Shown piece by piece: positions 20,775-33,850 of a stretch of DNA of 64,000 bases. A model generated the notes under the pieces. The model did not search any database. It was not told the origin of the DNA and worked only from the letters and a program-made list of their open reading frames with translations. Origin of the DNA: Kappaphycus alvarezii (taxonomy: Eukaryota > Rhodophyta > Florideophyceae > Gigartinales > Solieriaceae). A program made the position numbers and the translations under genes. Every line of letters begins with the position of its first letter. Position 1 is the first letter of the stretch. The stretch spans positions 558,001 to 622,000 of the forward strand of contig NADL03000513.1 in assembly GCA_002205965.3 (NCBI GenBank), written 5' to 3'.

Positions 20775-22288
20775 TGTTCAGACCTCACCGTAACCCGCAG
20801 ATACGAATAAATGACTATTACGTGAGAAACTGAAGATATTCTCTTTACGCTCGGAAATTTCCAACTGTTATGTGTCTCGCTTAACTTCATCTTCCTTGTT
20901 TCTCCCTCCATTTTCTATTTAACGAGACGAAATTTGCATTTTTTACATTTTCTTTTTCTTGTTTCTTTCTTGTGTGCGATTGCCTTCTCCGTTGACAGTA
21001 ATTATTTCAATCTTCTCCGTTTATTTGATCTTCTTCGACCCTAAATATATTTTCCATAGTCAAGATTTGTACACGTGATTCTAGCCCTAATCACCATTTT
21101 AAAGGATGTTTTCACTAATTCCAGCTACAAGACAAATTTGCGCCTACTTTTTAGATCAGCGGGCCTACTATTTAAGCCCTTTGAAGCTATGTAAACCTTC
21201 GAGCGTCGCCCAAAATCTATCCTTAACCCAGCGACAACAAGAACTTAACAATTAAACAGCCCCCGTGGCAGCCATCATGCACGAACTACTCCCTTCTCAT
21301 CCCATTTCTATATCCAGTCATCCTCCCCCCATACCCGTCTCCCTTTTATTCGCGTCGGGCCCAACCGACGCGGAGGACTACCTCCGTCGCCAAATTCAGA
21401 AACGTCTGAAGGAGCTCGTTGATCGTCATGTGGTGGAGATCAAAGCACAGGATACGGTAGTGGGGACTTGGAGGAGGAACCTGGTAAGACAAGGGAGGTT
21501 TTCGAGGAATCGTGGCCCCGGAAACGGACTACGGGATGGAAGAAGAGGAGAGCGAGGGCGAGTCCGGGGAAGAAGAAGCGGAGTTCGAGGACAAGTTTTA
21601 GAGGAAGGAGAGGAAGATGAGGAGTCCGAGGAAAAGTCCGGGAAGGGAGGAGAAGAAGAATAAAAGCCCCCTGATGTTGATGTGATGTCGAAACGAGTCA
21701 CATGGAGGGGAGGAATGAATTCGTTGACCAGGTGGTCCCAGCCACGGCCCGGATTGAGGGACTTTACGTGAGCTGTATTGGCTGGAGGAAGGGGTTAGCA
21801 ATCGTAAGCCACTCATAGATAAGTTTTGGGACGATATAGGTACTTGTGATGTCATGAGGGAGATTCTAGGTTCCGATCTCGAGAGTGAAGATTTTACGGA
21901 TTAGATTTATTTAGTTGTTGTCAAGCATATTTTTTCAAACTCTCTACACATAAAGTCTCTTCCTACTTTTCCTGGTGCTTCTAGTAGTTTCATAGAGATT
22001 TTAGTTAGGAAACAAGTTTAGAAGAAGAGTAAATTCCTTTCTCCATCAGACGGAAGGCAAGTTTGGAGTCAAATTCAAACCAAAATCTTCATTTAGTGCC
22101 CCTGAATCTAAGTAAAGTGGTAGAGGCTGCTCTTTTAGAATTTTTTACTAGAACAATAACTCATATTTCACGTCCACTTCTCTCCATTGTCCGTTAAATT
22201 CGACTGTAGCACTTTAGCTGCTCGCAACTATCCACACTTCGGGCTATTAGTGGTTCAATTTGCCGTTCATGCAACTTTTAACCTATCA
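20775..22288 (+). repeat. Long Gypsy LTR, copy 3 (subfamily B)
   Basis: The segment starts TGTTCAGACC and ends ACCTATCA, 1,514 bp, the same length class as the other LTRs. It aligns with the LTR at 31,515-33,050 along most of its length, including AATATATTTTCCATA and CTACTTTTTAGATCAGCG. About 80 bp after its 3' edge comes an ATG in a gag-like position (22,369). No target repeat was found, so it may be the 5' LTR of a decayed element rather than a solo LTR. Confidence 0.7.
21265..21663 (+). pseudogene. Acidic reading frame inside LTR copy 3
   Basis: A 132-codon frame begins MAAIMHELLPSHP. Around residues 29-48 it has FASGPTDAEDYLRRQIQKR, followed by KELVDRHVVEIKAQD and an Arg/Gly- then Glu-rich tail. 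The element at 31,515-33,050 has the same text with small differences (GPTDIEECLRRQTRKRLKEL). A weaker relative GPTDADDYIRRQTKK is encoded in the LTR at 47,480-47,540. It is unknown outside this repeat as far as I can tell. Confidence 0.55.
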
Positions 22289-23150
22289 GGAGAACATGGT
22301 GTGGCTCTATGTGAGGTTGACAAGCAGCTCCTGCGAGATTTTTTGCGAGAAAGTAGACTTGGATATCATGTCTTTTGATCCCGTGGGCTCCATTCAAACG
22401 CTGTATGAGATGATCGCCGTGGAAATTGACTGTTTCCGGGAAATTAATTCTCGAAAATGGCGCCCCAGGGTGAAAACTCCCACTCGGCAGTAGAATTTTA
22501 GCCACATCGAGAATTCTCAAGGTTCTATGCTTGTATTGAGTCCGGGTATGGAGGAAAGTACATTCATTCTTTAGCACCCGGGAGCGATACCGAAGCGCGA
22601 AACGCCTGCTTCCGAGAATCGTGAGGAGGTATTCGTTCCTGTACTATCGCATGGATAGCGCCCATCTCCGTCTTTTTGAATTTTTTTGTGAGAGCAAATT
22701 ACTCTGAAATAGACAATTGTAGACGCTGAGTAACAGGCCAATCACCTCTGATGAGCGTCCGCAGCTGCTCCGTATGTAACCAGTCATTAATAGCAGCTGG
22801 GAGCAATTAGTTATAAATGGTTTTAGAGTAAGAGCCAGAGGCCAACAATACAGCAGCCATAATGTTGCTCCTGGAGGTGAGCTGATCACAGGAGATGTTT
22901 TTTTCGCGTCCTTATGTTTTACTGGTAACTGGAGTTCTCAAAATACCTCATAATCAGGCACTCCCTGTCAATGTTCGAACAAAGTCGTCCGTCATCTTTA
23001 TTATTAAAAAACAGTTACGTTCCGCAATTTACTCTTCACTTCATCCCGAGATCCATTCCTCACCTCGTTTTTTCCAAACCAGCAGTCATATATTTTCCTT
23101 CAACAATAAGTAAATTATGCAGTCCTTTCACTTTTTGAATCAAAGCTCAC
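22289..23150. other. Probable Gypsy internal remnant, unresolved
   Basis: This stretch lies directly downstream of LTR copy 3. A short frame from ATG 22,369 occupies the gag start position but shows no recognisable gag motif. The rest is AT-rich with no supported gene. Confidence 0.35.
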
Positions 23151-26100
23151 TGTACAACTCCATTTCTTATTTTACTGTTGAAGATGTCGTCCTCCTTTTT
23201 CAAAAGGAAATATTTCGACTCGTGATTCGCTTTCTTCTTCAAATTTAGTTCTTCACATACTGCAATCCTAACTATACAGAGAAGAGACACCCTTTGTGTG
23301 AGAAGGAAGCACTGGAAGGCGTTTTTACACTGATAAAGTTTCGTGTCAATCTATTATCACTCGAAAAGTATACTCTCATGACTGATTATCAAGCACGTAA
23401 GCCTTTATTCCGGAAAAATGTACATCATAGACTGAATAGGTGGCTAGAAGTTTTAGCAGTGCTTTGGAAAAAAATTTCATACATATCTGGACGCATTAAT
23501 CAGCCAGCAGATTATGTAATCGTTTGAGGAAACCATCGAATCGAGGTGACTATTTCCCGAGAATGACACTTGAGCTACAAAAATACAAGGATTACGCAAG
23601 GAAAATATACAAGCTAATATCCAGGAGCTCATGCGATTCTTCCAGGACTTGGTAACACTAAATGTTGACACAGAGCACAAAGAAATGGAATGAAAGAATC
23701 AGAAGTTGTTTGTTATGTGAGAGGGAAAGCTTTTTCGACTCAGTAAAGCTGAAATCTGACTCGTAGCCCCTTTGAAAGAAAGAATAAAGATGTTGAGGAC
23801 TTTTTATATTTAGCTAGGTCATTGATATCTGGGAGCAACAAAGCAATTCATTACGAAAAGATTTTGGTGGCTCATCATGCACAAGATGTTTACATGTTTG
23901 TCAAAAGCTGTGACACGAGTCAAAAGCTTATCCCGATCCGGAAGTTCAGTAGTAAACTAAGCTTCCAAATTTTATTGCCTTTTTAAATTTTCTCAGTCGA
24001 CTTTGCCGGTCCGTTCAAAGAATCGTTTTCTACAGGCAAATATCTTCTCATAGGAGTTAAAAACCTTACTAACTGGTCATTGGCAATCAAAACTAAGGAG
24101 GTTACTGAAGAAATGATCCTTATCATAGTGCAAAAAGAAATAACTGAACCATTTGGTCTCCCGAAAAGGATCATCTCGGATAATACTCTCCGTTTCGCGG
24201 CAATGACATTTCCACACGTTAAAGAGAGAGAGTTATTCAATTCGAAACGGTTCTAGCTTACGCACTATGTACAACGTGAATGATGACAGAATGCAAGGAA
24301 CAATCAAAGGGGATGTAGCGAAAACTAAGGCAGGCGAAGACATCGAGTGGGAATATGCTTTACAAAGGAAGTAAGTATAACCGAAGAAAGAATGTAAATG
24401 ATCACTCACCGTTCGAGATAATCTACGGAAAAACTGCAAGAGTTATAGAAATAGATGTGGCGGAAAATATAGTCGATGAAAAAATTAGGAAGGTCGAGCT
24501 ATATGCCATAGAAAATTGGATACCATACCATGCGTTGAAAAAGAAGAGAAAAGTCGGAATCATAAAGCTAAAGCCTTTGCAGTCCGCCCCAAAGTTCCTT
24601 TTGCCAATTGAATATCCATGTAGCAGATTGCCAAGTGGCCATCATGCCAATTGAAGTACTTGAACCCTTGCAATGTCACAGAGGAGAAACATCTGCATTC
24701 TATGCTCCGTTCAAGTTCAGGGAAGAGATCGACAAAGGTCATCCGCGCACGTCGTATCGTCCTCACGAGACGAGACTTATCACTTAAGACATGAAGAATT
24801 TATTCTCACATAGTACTACTTGCAACAACGAAATATACTTATTTATAATTACAGAATGATTCCCATGGGAGAAAACAGAACTTGGTAATGGATAGCCTCG
24901 TTTACCCAGGATTTTTACGATTTCAATGTCATCATCAACTTTTATATAAACTTATGCCAATGTTTCCATATGTTGAACGGACGATTTATTCCCGAAGTCG
25001 ATTAAAACTATAACTAAGAGTTCTTTTCTCGTTCTAGAACGGGTAGTTTACTGAAATAGGTCTAAATTTTTTGGAAGTAATATATCATTATTCGTCGGAA
25101 GATAAGGGGAAGTAGCTACAAGGGAACTGTCGCAAAACCTATCTGAATACCATAACCCAGTTTTCTTATTTCTCAAGGACCATCAAGAAGTATACCTTAG
25201 GGGTAAAAATCACCCCAGATATTGAATTCAGATTGGTTCTGTATACGCTTTTGGACTTCTGTAGGCCCCATTACGCGAGAAACGGTAATGAAAGTCCATC
25301 GAAAGAACACAAGCCATCTTCATTTATACCTTTTCTTCATAATTTTGCCCAGCATACAGTGGTTAGAGGGAGAATATATTTATATTTATACTTTAAGTTT
25401 GAAAGCAAAGTCGTCTAAACAGCACCCCTGCCATCAAAAACTCCATCGGATTAACCACTTTGTCCTCAACATGAACAATCTTTGCCCGTCTCTCTCCATC
25501 GTCAAGTCCTCCAGAGCCCGCCGTCATCTCAACGGCCTGGCTTTGATGGCCACTGGAACAACTTAATACGAGGATTATTGTAGAAGACTGAACCGGGGAC
25601 GTGTCCGGGATTGGATCTGCCGTCATTGTTTTGAGGAGGCATTGGAGGAAGGAGCGGAAGAAGAACCAGAAGAGCTGGAGGAAACTGAGGCGGATGTGGA
25701 GAGATACGAGGATGAGGAAGATTGGAGAGGCACATGGGAGTCACTGGGAAAAAAGGGTGGGGGAGTGGCGGGGGGGACAGAAGGGAGAGTCAGAGTGTAA
25801 TCATAATCTCTGACTCCTCTATTGCAGATGTAGCAGAATTTTCTGGTCGTGAGGAGGAACTTGGGACCTTGATATTTCGAAAAGATTATCTAACATTCCG
25901 GACAATTCAACAGAATTTGTTGGGGTTGCATTGGGGGATGAATATCTTTAGGGAATCGTTTGGCTCTAATCTTAAGGACGAATATTGTGAGGAGGAAGTC
26001 CAGATATTTATCCTAGTAGTATATACTAGTAGCCTCTCTCCTCCACGAGATTATCTTTAATGGATTTATGATACTTAGATCGTTTTTTGGGGAATATAAG

Positions 26101-26400
26101 GTTTGTGAAAAAGTCTACATAAGCTGGGTAAATTCCTTCCTCTAGGAGAGGGGGAAGAAAGTTAGAAGACAACTTCAAGTGCAGACACATGTAGTCCAGA
26201 AGCTGAAATTCAAGATCTGCCATGAAATCTTTTTTTGACATTATTTCCCGAGCTTGGGTGGTAGATAATGCCATTTCTATATTACTATGTAGTCTCCGGG
26301 CCTCTGCTCCTTATTCAACCTTTCTCGTTCCACAAACACATTTCGGTAACACCCTTGTCGCTTAAAACGAGTCCATCTTGGGATATGTGGCTCGGAGAAT
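23150..26400 (+). mobile_element. Ty3/Gypsy remnant C (RNase H, integrase, third frame, 3' LTR)
   Basis: On the plus strand, in order: an RNase H piece at 23,290-23,530 (CEKEALEGVFTL, then LMTDYQA), integrase pieces at about 23,700-24,790 that parallel 41,700-42,880, a relic of the third frame at about 25,080-25,300 (VATRELSQ..LFLKDHQEVYLRG), then LTR sequence from about 25,330. The whole is broken many times and looks old. Its orientation supports the reading that the 1.5 kb repeat is this family's LTR. Confidence 0.75.
25330..26400 (+). repeat. Long Gypsy LTR, copy 4 (3' LTR of remnant C, incomplete)
   Basis: The segment begins near a purine-rich GGTTAGAGGGAGAA stretch. It contains MNNLCPSLSIVKSSR and DYCRRLNRGRVRDW coding relics close to those of the LTR at 59,324-60,861. 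At 26,100-26,290 it matches the 3' UTR portion of the LTR at 46,568 (AGACAACTTCAAG.., then GGTGGTAGA). It is shorter than the other copies, and its ends are approximate. Confidence 0.65.
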
Positions 26401-26907
26401 ACCATTCTGTGGCAATTTAAGAAATAAATGCATACCCACTCCAACGGTTATATCGAAGAAAATTTTCGAATTTATGAAATTCTCCTGGGATATCACTTCA
26501 AGCTGAAGCGATCTCGTTCGGAGATGGAGATAGGGTAGCGTGAACGGAGTGCCGGAAGGGGACAACTCGGATGAGAAATCCCTCGCGAGCTCTAGCAATG
26601 CTTCGAGAGACATTAAATAGACAGAGTGATAGAGAAGTTTCTAGCTAGAGGGCAGGATTCCTCATGAATGGCAGCGACAGTGAGCCATTGCATAGTTATC
26701 CTGCAAACACTCTTCAATGGTTTCATAGAAAGTATCTCCAAGCTTTTTGCCACTACTGTTACGACTGCGTATAAATCGGATATCATCATCCACAGGGACC
26801 AGTCTGCATCGGTCAGAAGTTTCGGTTTCGGTGAAGGGCTGATACCTTTTGTACTTCGCGTTTCGGGCTGCACTAAGAATTTTCAGCACATTGGGCATAT
26901 TAAACAA
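26362..26907 (-). other. Unclassified coding-like stretch
   Basis: Adjacent minus-strand frames at 26,662-26,907 (with YKRYQPFTETETSDRCR), 26,613-26,873 and 26,362-26,613 (with LQLEVISQENFINSKIFFD) look somewhat protein-like and may be parts of one broken gene. No domain is recognised. It could be a transposon relic. Confidence 0.3.
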
Positions 26908-27439
26908 CTTTTCGACGGAACGAGAGATAAGATAAGGTGCAGTTAGAGAATTCAGTCCCTCCGCGGCTCTCCATCGCCGGAATAACCGGTCTTCTAAGGT
27001 AAAGGCCCTTTCACAGTACCACGAGGGAATAAATGGTGGCTGTTGCCAAGTACAGGAACATAATGGTCATTTGAGAGTCGCGCTGTTACTCCTATAGAAA
27101 TAGATAGTGATTCATCGGTTAGGATTAGATTCGCAGCCCTCACTATCGAAATAAAGCTCTTTTAAGCGATAAAAGTCACATGGGAGCAACTTTTTGGAAC
27201 GAGAGAAGACAGCTTAGGAAACGGGGCTACTTATGTACAATTATAGCTTGAAGGGCAGGTTATATCACTTATTTAGTTATTGAAGTAATTAAAGCGCTTC
27301 TTAGATCAGAAGTTTAGTTTTAACGTCTTGAATATTCCATTGTGCAATTGAAGTTTTCTCCGAACTCTCTTTACGTCTTCTCAAGGAAGAAGAGTAATAG
27401 AATTTTCTGGTATCTCCAAAGCATCAAAGGGCATAGTAA

Positions 27440-28400
27440 ATGCACCAAAAGTCATTAATACGAATCTTAGGAACAAGGAACGTAGGTACTTTAAAGATAA
27501 ATATCTATCTGTAATCCTCAAGATTACTCTTGAGATCGTAACGGAAAAAATCGACACACTTTACATATATCAAATTCAATCCACATAGATTCCCGCAAAC
27601 TTGTTACAGCGATATATAACCTCGTGCGACCTGTCTTAGTACCCCATCCCCATTTCACCAGTCTCAGTCTCTGATTTTCTCTCCTGTATTAAATAATAAA
27701 CCACTAAAAATCATCAATGTCCCCATTCTCTCCCACAATAGCGGCGAACGAGCAGCGGGTGAAACTTTTCCGCGCCTAAAAACGTCTCATTTCCCTCACG
27801 TGTACCCAGTGGTGTTCCTTTTAAGAGCTTCCATCTTCTTTGTTCCCTTGTGTCACCTCTGACTCTTCTAACAGGTGTCGGATAATCCACTTTATATCAA
27901 AGTCTCTTCGTTCTGTAGTCTTCGAAGTACTTGGTCTCACGCTACAGAAAGTTCAGGGCATTATGCTATTCCAGTTTGATTTCTTTAATTTTTGATGATT
28001 CGATAGGGGCGCAGGCTAGGCATCATTGTAAAAGTGTGAAGAGGGAAGCAGACTAGTTGAATAAGTTTTTTATATTGAGATTAAGCTCTGAGAAGCTGTT
28101 TAATATAGTTTCAAACAGAGCAATATTGTCTATTTTAGAGGCATCAATCGACTAAAAAATTTACTATCTTGCTGAGTTTCATGAATTCACATGAATTCGG
28201 GGACACAAAAAATTTGTTCGATAAATTATCAGCTATTAATTTTGAGGGCAGAGCGCATCGCGAGTCGAAAAAGTTCTGTTCGAAAAGCAGGGCTAGAATT
28301 ATTTTAGATAATCAATGGAGATGAGTAACGAGTTAAGGTCAATGAAGGAAGAGCGGCTTATTACTTTCTCTAAAAAGAGAGTGGATTAATTTTTTCTCTT
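27440..28400 (-). repeat. Possible decayed Gypsy LTR fragment
   Basis: Positions 28,180-28,300 align with 2,465-2,590 and 60,560-60,660 of the other LTRs (AATTCGGGG.CACAAAAA, then GAGTCGAAAAAG). Positions 27,490-27,540 weakly resemble the 3' coding end of the 59 kb LTR (GATAAATATCTA). The middle is not alignable by eye. Confidence 0.35.
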
Positions 28401-29300
28401 GAAAATAAAAGCCTAGTTTGTTATCGAATCATTATATTCATATGAGGAACAATTTTTGACTAATATGTTTATAGAAAACATATTTCATGGTATTCTCTGT
28501 TCCAAATTTTTCTTTAAACAGTAGTAAAGCTCAAAAGGAAGAAAAATTTAGGTATTTTCTCCGCTCGCACGGTTAAGAATAATCTTCTCCCCCAAAAAAC
28601 TTTCCATGATAGTGTTTATTTGCCAGATTTTATCCTTTCATTACCTGCTAGTGGATATTTAAGCGAATTTTGTGTAGATTTGAATCTATTGAGCCCCTAT
28701 TCACTGTAACAATGTGTTCTTACAGCTAAGTTCTGTAAGTACTTATGGGTCCATAAAAATTCCTTAATCGCTGCAGTTACTGTAATTATTAATAATGTAT
28801 GAGAACCATTCTACAGCGGCTACACACCGGAGATGTCTTTGAGGATAAAGATAGGGGAAGTTATACAAAGGACTTGTCTGGAATCAAAAGGAACATGCGG
28901 GCAGTGACTGACGTCAGAAATGTTCAATAAACCTAGCTTTTACCTTTTATGCCCCGAGTATGGCGTATTAGGAGCAAAAAATTGGCAGTGATATATGGGC
29001 GACAAGGATAGTTGCCGAAATTAGGTTAGTTTCTACACAGTTGATTACAAACTCTGCTCAATGGAAATATGACTTTTTGTGATTACCGAAAAGTGAGAAG
29101 AGTACTATTCACTTGCATACATATCCTAATTTTACAGTCTACTTTTCTTTGCCTTTTGCTGTTGAATAAATAGTAATCCGGAAAAAGTCGCGGTGAGCTT
29201 CGCAACCGGAATCTGCAACTAATTTCTGCTACGTTCTGCAGCGAAGTAAAGTCATGCAAAAAAATGATTTATCTTTCACTCAGATGACACAGTTTAAGCT
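28401..29300. other. Unassigned AT-rich sequence
   Basis: No reading frame or repeat is supported over this stretch. Confidence 0.45.
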
Positions 29301-30470
29301 TCTGGTTTGAACACATCTCCTACTCGCCAATCTTCTGAATCCAGTCGTCCCTGTCGACAATTAAAGACAAAAGGAGCTAATTTGGAAAGCTTACATTGCT
29401 TTAATCTCTCATCTCCTCCTACCGCAGCCACCCTTTCCACCACCTACCTCATGCACTCCTTACAACACTCTTCCTATATTTCTCTACTGCCCCTCCAATT
29501 ACCGACAGACTCCCTTCTGTCTATCAAATCATTTAATCTGGTTTTTGGAGGCATTTATTTACCTCTTTCATCATAGTCACCCTGACACCGACGGAATACG
29601 ACCCGAGCTATTATGAATCCTTTCATATGACCAATAGGGTAAGAAGCTGGGCTGTTTACTCGTCCGTACTCTCACTACATTTTTGAATCTTTGTTTCCCG
29701 AGAATAGTAGTTATTGCATGCGTATAAACCCTTTACTCAGCGCTCTTATTGGTATGCCACACCCCGGACATTCTACCACGTCCTCTCGACTCATCCAGTA
29801 TCCATCTGTAATTTTTGTCTCAAACTTATTTGAAGTTTACTTTTCTCCAGTGCCGTCTCCAAGTCTTCGACACGAGAATAATTGAAGCCCTACTAACTGG
29901 TGGTTGAAGCTAATAATACACGTGAGGATACTGTACATAATAAAACGCCATTTCGTGGATATCTTTTCTTCAGGTCAAACTTTGTTTTTCCCTTTGATGT
30001 ATGGAAAGCTCCCAATATTATCGAGCACAGTTTATATTTTTACTCCGTTCGTCAATGTCCACTTTATTTTATGGTTCATTCATTATCTCTTCATTACCGA
30101 GCGAATCTTTTTATTCACGGATGAAGTGACTTGGATCGGCTCGGATTTAACAAGGCCATCACACAGCTTCATTCTGTTCGAGACATCTACATCTTGTTGG
30201 ATAACTCCTTGGACTACAACTTTGTGTTGCATGAGCAAGCGGCCTTACCTTAATCGTACAATTAATGACCCTCTCTACATGGTGCCCATGAGCGAGTTGC
30301 ATTTCTTTACTGGACAGAATAAGTACCTCACCTGGTTTACTAACCTCCTGCCGCGCTATGCCTAAATGATATCCTATTTTCAATCCCTCATCTCTTACGA
30401 ACTGTCCATTGAGATTTTAGTTTTACCTTAGGGACTTCTTCCTCTACACAACATTTTCTCGACCAACTCT
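29300..30470 (+). other. Unidentified open frames
   Basis: Plus-strand frames at 29,307-29,576 (89 codons) and 29,904-30,365 (153 codons, hydrophobic first half, then LYMVPMSELHFFTGQNKY) are the longest here. I recognise neither. They may be transposon fragments. No promoter or splice evidence is visible. Confidence 0.25.
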
Positions 30471-30479
30471 AGGAATTAA

Positions 30480-30521
30480 GGGCACTCTAGACGCTTCTAT
30501 AGCGTCTTTAATGCCCTTTTT
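30480..30521 (+). terminator. Stem-loop followed by a T run
   Basis: GGGCACTCTAGACGC pairs with GCGTCTTTAATGCCC around a TTCTATA loop, followed by TTTTT. The geometry is that of an intrinsic or Pol III-type terminator. In this eukaryotic repeat context its role is unknown and may be accidental. Confidence 0.35.
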
Positions 30522-30603
30522 CGATTATAAATCTTCTATGATGCTGTTATTGTACTTCCGTCTATTAGAATTATTTCATGCCACTCCACTGCACCTAAGC
30601 ATA

Positions 30604-30724
30604 TGGAGCGTAGTTTCTTCCCCATTACTGTGTCGGTATACCTTTTTTGAGTCGATTATGGCTGTCTGGAAATCACGAGATAGATCAGATATATCCTCCG
30701 AGAGTAAAACACCCAAACCTATTT
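30604..30724 (+). mobile_element. 121 bp truncated non-LTR insertion with 10 bp target duplication
   Basis: The insertion is flanked by CCTAAGCATA at 30,594-30,603 and again at 30,725-30,734. The inserted text is the family 1 3' UTR, ending AAAACACCCAAACCTATTT. With the insertion removed, the flanking sequence is continuous. This is a textbook 5'-truncated copy made by target-primed reverse transcription. Confidence 0.88.
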
Positions 30725-30734
30725 CCTAAGCATA

Positions 30735-31514
30735 ATCCTGCAATATGTTTCGAAGAAGATTTGCGAGGAGCCTTCAAGAAAGTTCATGGCCCTTTTCGAC
30801 CCATTCTTGGAGTATCTAGACTCAATCCTTTTCAAAAGGTGGCCTACTTGTCACAGTTGCTTCTCGTCTACTATATGCCTGTTACATTAGTTCTCTTTTC
30901 GTTTAATCCTTCTACACATTGTTTTCGGCTAGGTCTTAAAATATTTCCACTACTTGCAAATATTTCTTCAAGACCCAAAGTTTCTATCCGATTTATTGCT
31001 TCATATACAATCTAATCACTCTGTGCTGCATCTCTCTTATCCCGTATTCATAAACCTCCTAGTGTTTTTCTTAAGGAGCTTCAAAGCGAGCTGAATAAAT
31101 ATATTCATGAACGGAGAGTAAACGGCTATTTTCTGATTCGCACTATGGAGAAATGAATACTTCATGGCCATTAAATGGCAATAAAGTATTAAGAAAATGA
31201 AGGACTGAAAAATGGGTCAGCAAATTAAGAATTTACTGCGACCAATTTTATAAAATTTTATATACGGTAGACCAGACATTTCAGTAGAAACGCGTAAACT
31301 ATATCGTAGAGTTCCTATTTTTAGAGTTGCACCCATTGCCGCAGCTTTCTGTCCCTAGGAGCATTTTAGACGTATTTTTTCAGCAACCTGAAATGCACTG
31401 ATACATTCGGGAGTGTGTATCGTCACAATCGCCTGTGGAAGGATAAGATTTGTCGTGCTAGTCGCACTACTGCTCATACATTGTGCACATCAATGTTAAA
31501 AAACACCTTGCATA
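30735..31514. other. Unassigned
   Basis: A 122-codon plus-strand frame (30,647-31,015) starts within the non-LTR insertion, so its first part is not native. The remainder has no recognisable domain. Confidence 0.35.
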
Positions 31515-33050
31515 ATGATCGGATGATAAAAGCGTCAACTGAAAAGGGCACGACTGATCATCCGAGTTGAGAGTCGTTGCAAGCGACTACAGTGCTGCAA
31601 TAGACTTAAAGGGACAAACTAAACCACTTCATCTATAGTTTAGGAGCTGATAGAAGATTTTAGTTTGAATTTGACTCCAAACTTGCCTTCCGTTCTCATG
31701 AAGGAACCAATTTACTCAACTTTATAAAATTTTTTCAAACAAACATCTCGATAAACTCAGTAGAAGCAACAGAAAAAGTAGGAAAAGACTTTTTGCACAA
31801 GAAGAGAGTTTTATGAAAGCTACTTGAATTATACTTCTAAAAATACTCATCCTCTGGATCAGAACCTAGCATCTCCTTCATGACATCATAAGTACCCATA
31901 TCGTCCCGAAACTTATCCATTAGTTGCTTACGATTGCTAAACCCTGCCTCCAATCAATACAGCTCACAAGAATTCCCTCAATCCGGGTCCGTGGCTGGGA
32001 CCACCTGGTCCAACGAGTTCATTCCTCCCCTCCCATGTGACTCGGTTCGACATCACATCGACATCAGTGGACTCTTATTCTTCCTCTTCTCCCTCCAGGA
32101 CTTTTCCTCGGACTCCTCATATTTCTCTCTCTTCCTCTAGGACTTTTCCTCGAACTCCACTTCTTCTTCCCCGGACTCGCCCTCGCTCTCCTCTTCTTCC
32201 ATCCCGTAGTCCATTTTCAGGGCCACCATTCCTCGAAGAACCCCCTTTCTTACCAGATTCCTCCTCCGAGTCCATGGCTACCGTATCCTGTGGTTTGATC
32301 TCCACCAGGCGACGAGCAACGAGCTCCTTCAGACGTTTCCTAGTTTGGCGACGGAGGCATTCCTCAATGTCGGTTGGGCCCGAAGGGAATAAAAGAGGAC
32401 GGTGATGAGGCGAGGATGATTGTATATAGAAATGGGGTGAGAAGGGGTCGTCCGTGCATGATGGTTGCCAAGGGGCGGTTTGATTGTGATTTTTTTTTGG
32501 AGGGTTGTGGATAAATTTCGAGCGACGCCTGACTGGTTTAAATAGCTTCAAAAGACTCAAATAGTTGGATCGCTGATCTAAAAAGTAGGCGAAAACTGGT
32601 CTTGTAGTGGGAATTAGTGAGAAAAATCTTTAAAAGAGTGATTAGAGCTAAACCACGTGTAGAAATCTTGATTATGGAAAATATATTTAGGGTTGAAGAA
32701 GACCAAATAAACGGAGAAGACTGAAAGAATTACTGGCAGAGGAGATAATTACTTATAAAAAGACGAAACAAGAAAAGAAAAGAGTATCAAGAAATGTAGA
32801 TTTCTTCGCGTAAAAGAAAACGAAGTGGAGGAAGAAACAAAAGAATAAGAAAGTGAAGAGAAAAACATAACGATAAATAACTTCTGCGCATAACGATAAT
32901 ACATTCAGGTTCTCGCTTGACACGACCCCTCGCTCGAGACGGACGTCCTGCTCCTTCGTTATTCTTCTTTTGCTTCGTACAATATCCTTAGTCTGTTTCA
33001 AGAATATGAGGTCTGTCGAACGGTTAAAAGAAGGAGTCAATTACAAATAT
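31515..33050 (-). repeat. Long Gypsy LTR, copy 6 (3' LTR of remnant B, subfamily B)
   Basis: On the plus strand it begins TGATCGGATGATAAAAG, which parallels the end of LTR copy 3. It contains the acidic frame with GPTDIEECLRRQTRKR (32,117-32,560, minus) and the shared upstream text CTTCTCCGTTTATTTGGTC. The upper edge is approximate because no clear terminal CA could be fixed. Confidence 0.7.
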
Positions 33051-33604
33051 GGTGCTCCAGGAAATACTTTATTGTCACAGGTACCTCACTTCGATTCATG
33101 GATTCATATATCGACCTTATGATGCCAATGTGTGTTCGAATACGTTATTACTCGCTAAGAGCCCCGAATATTCCAATATTAAAACAGTAAATGCGCTAAG
33201 CAAACGCAACCAGAAAATACGGGAGAAGGGATATCTAAAGGAAGAGCACACGCATGAGCAAGAACGCATCGTCTTATGACAAGTGAGCTCCGTGGGGCGA
33301 CCGTAAACAGAGACGAATACTCACCATAAAATTAAAAAAGGACTTGAGAATCGTTTTGGTCGTCTGGAACCTCGCGAAGCCAAGCAATAAACTCTCTTTG
33401 TAGCGACTAAGGGTTGTCAATAGTTGTAAAGTTGGGTTATGGATACAGGGGTACAAGTTTCTCCGGGCAGAGGTTCAATTCCACCTCTACAGGTGATGAG
33501 ACGAGCACGCAGCTTCCACGGAGGGCGTCTGTTGCCTCTTCTTGGGAGATCAGAGCCTTCGGAAGGCCCCTCTCTGGTCATCATTACTTACTCCGGGGCC
33601 TCTA

Positions 33605-33850
33605 TCATATCCTCGTCGTTCTCAATTTGCCGGGGCGGGATGGATGGATCCAAAAGCGGGTAGGGTCCAAACGGTACTCCACTTCCGGTCCCAGTTCATT
33701 GCCTAAACCTTCAACGTGTAAGTGGGATTCTAGAAACCGAAATGCGCTTCGAACTACGTTGAAGTGGTAATGCCACAGTTCCCTAGCTGCAACTATGCCG
33801 TAACGTCCCGCGGCGTAATGGTATATATACAAATTCCGGACCGGTATCAC
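33605..33850 (-). pseudogene. Third-frame relic of Gypsy remnant B
   Basis: An 81-codon frame with AGRYGIVAARELWHYHFNVV and EVEYRLDPTRFW. It aligns with 41,014-41,364 (YGMVAAGDLSQ.., MEYRLVPYPLW). It lies just after integrase in the same relative position. Confidence 0.65.
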
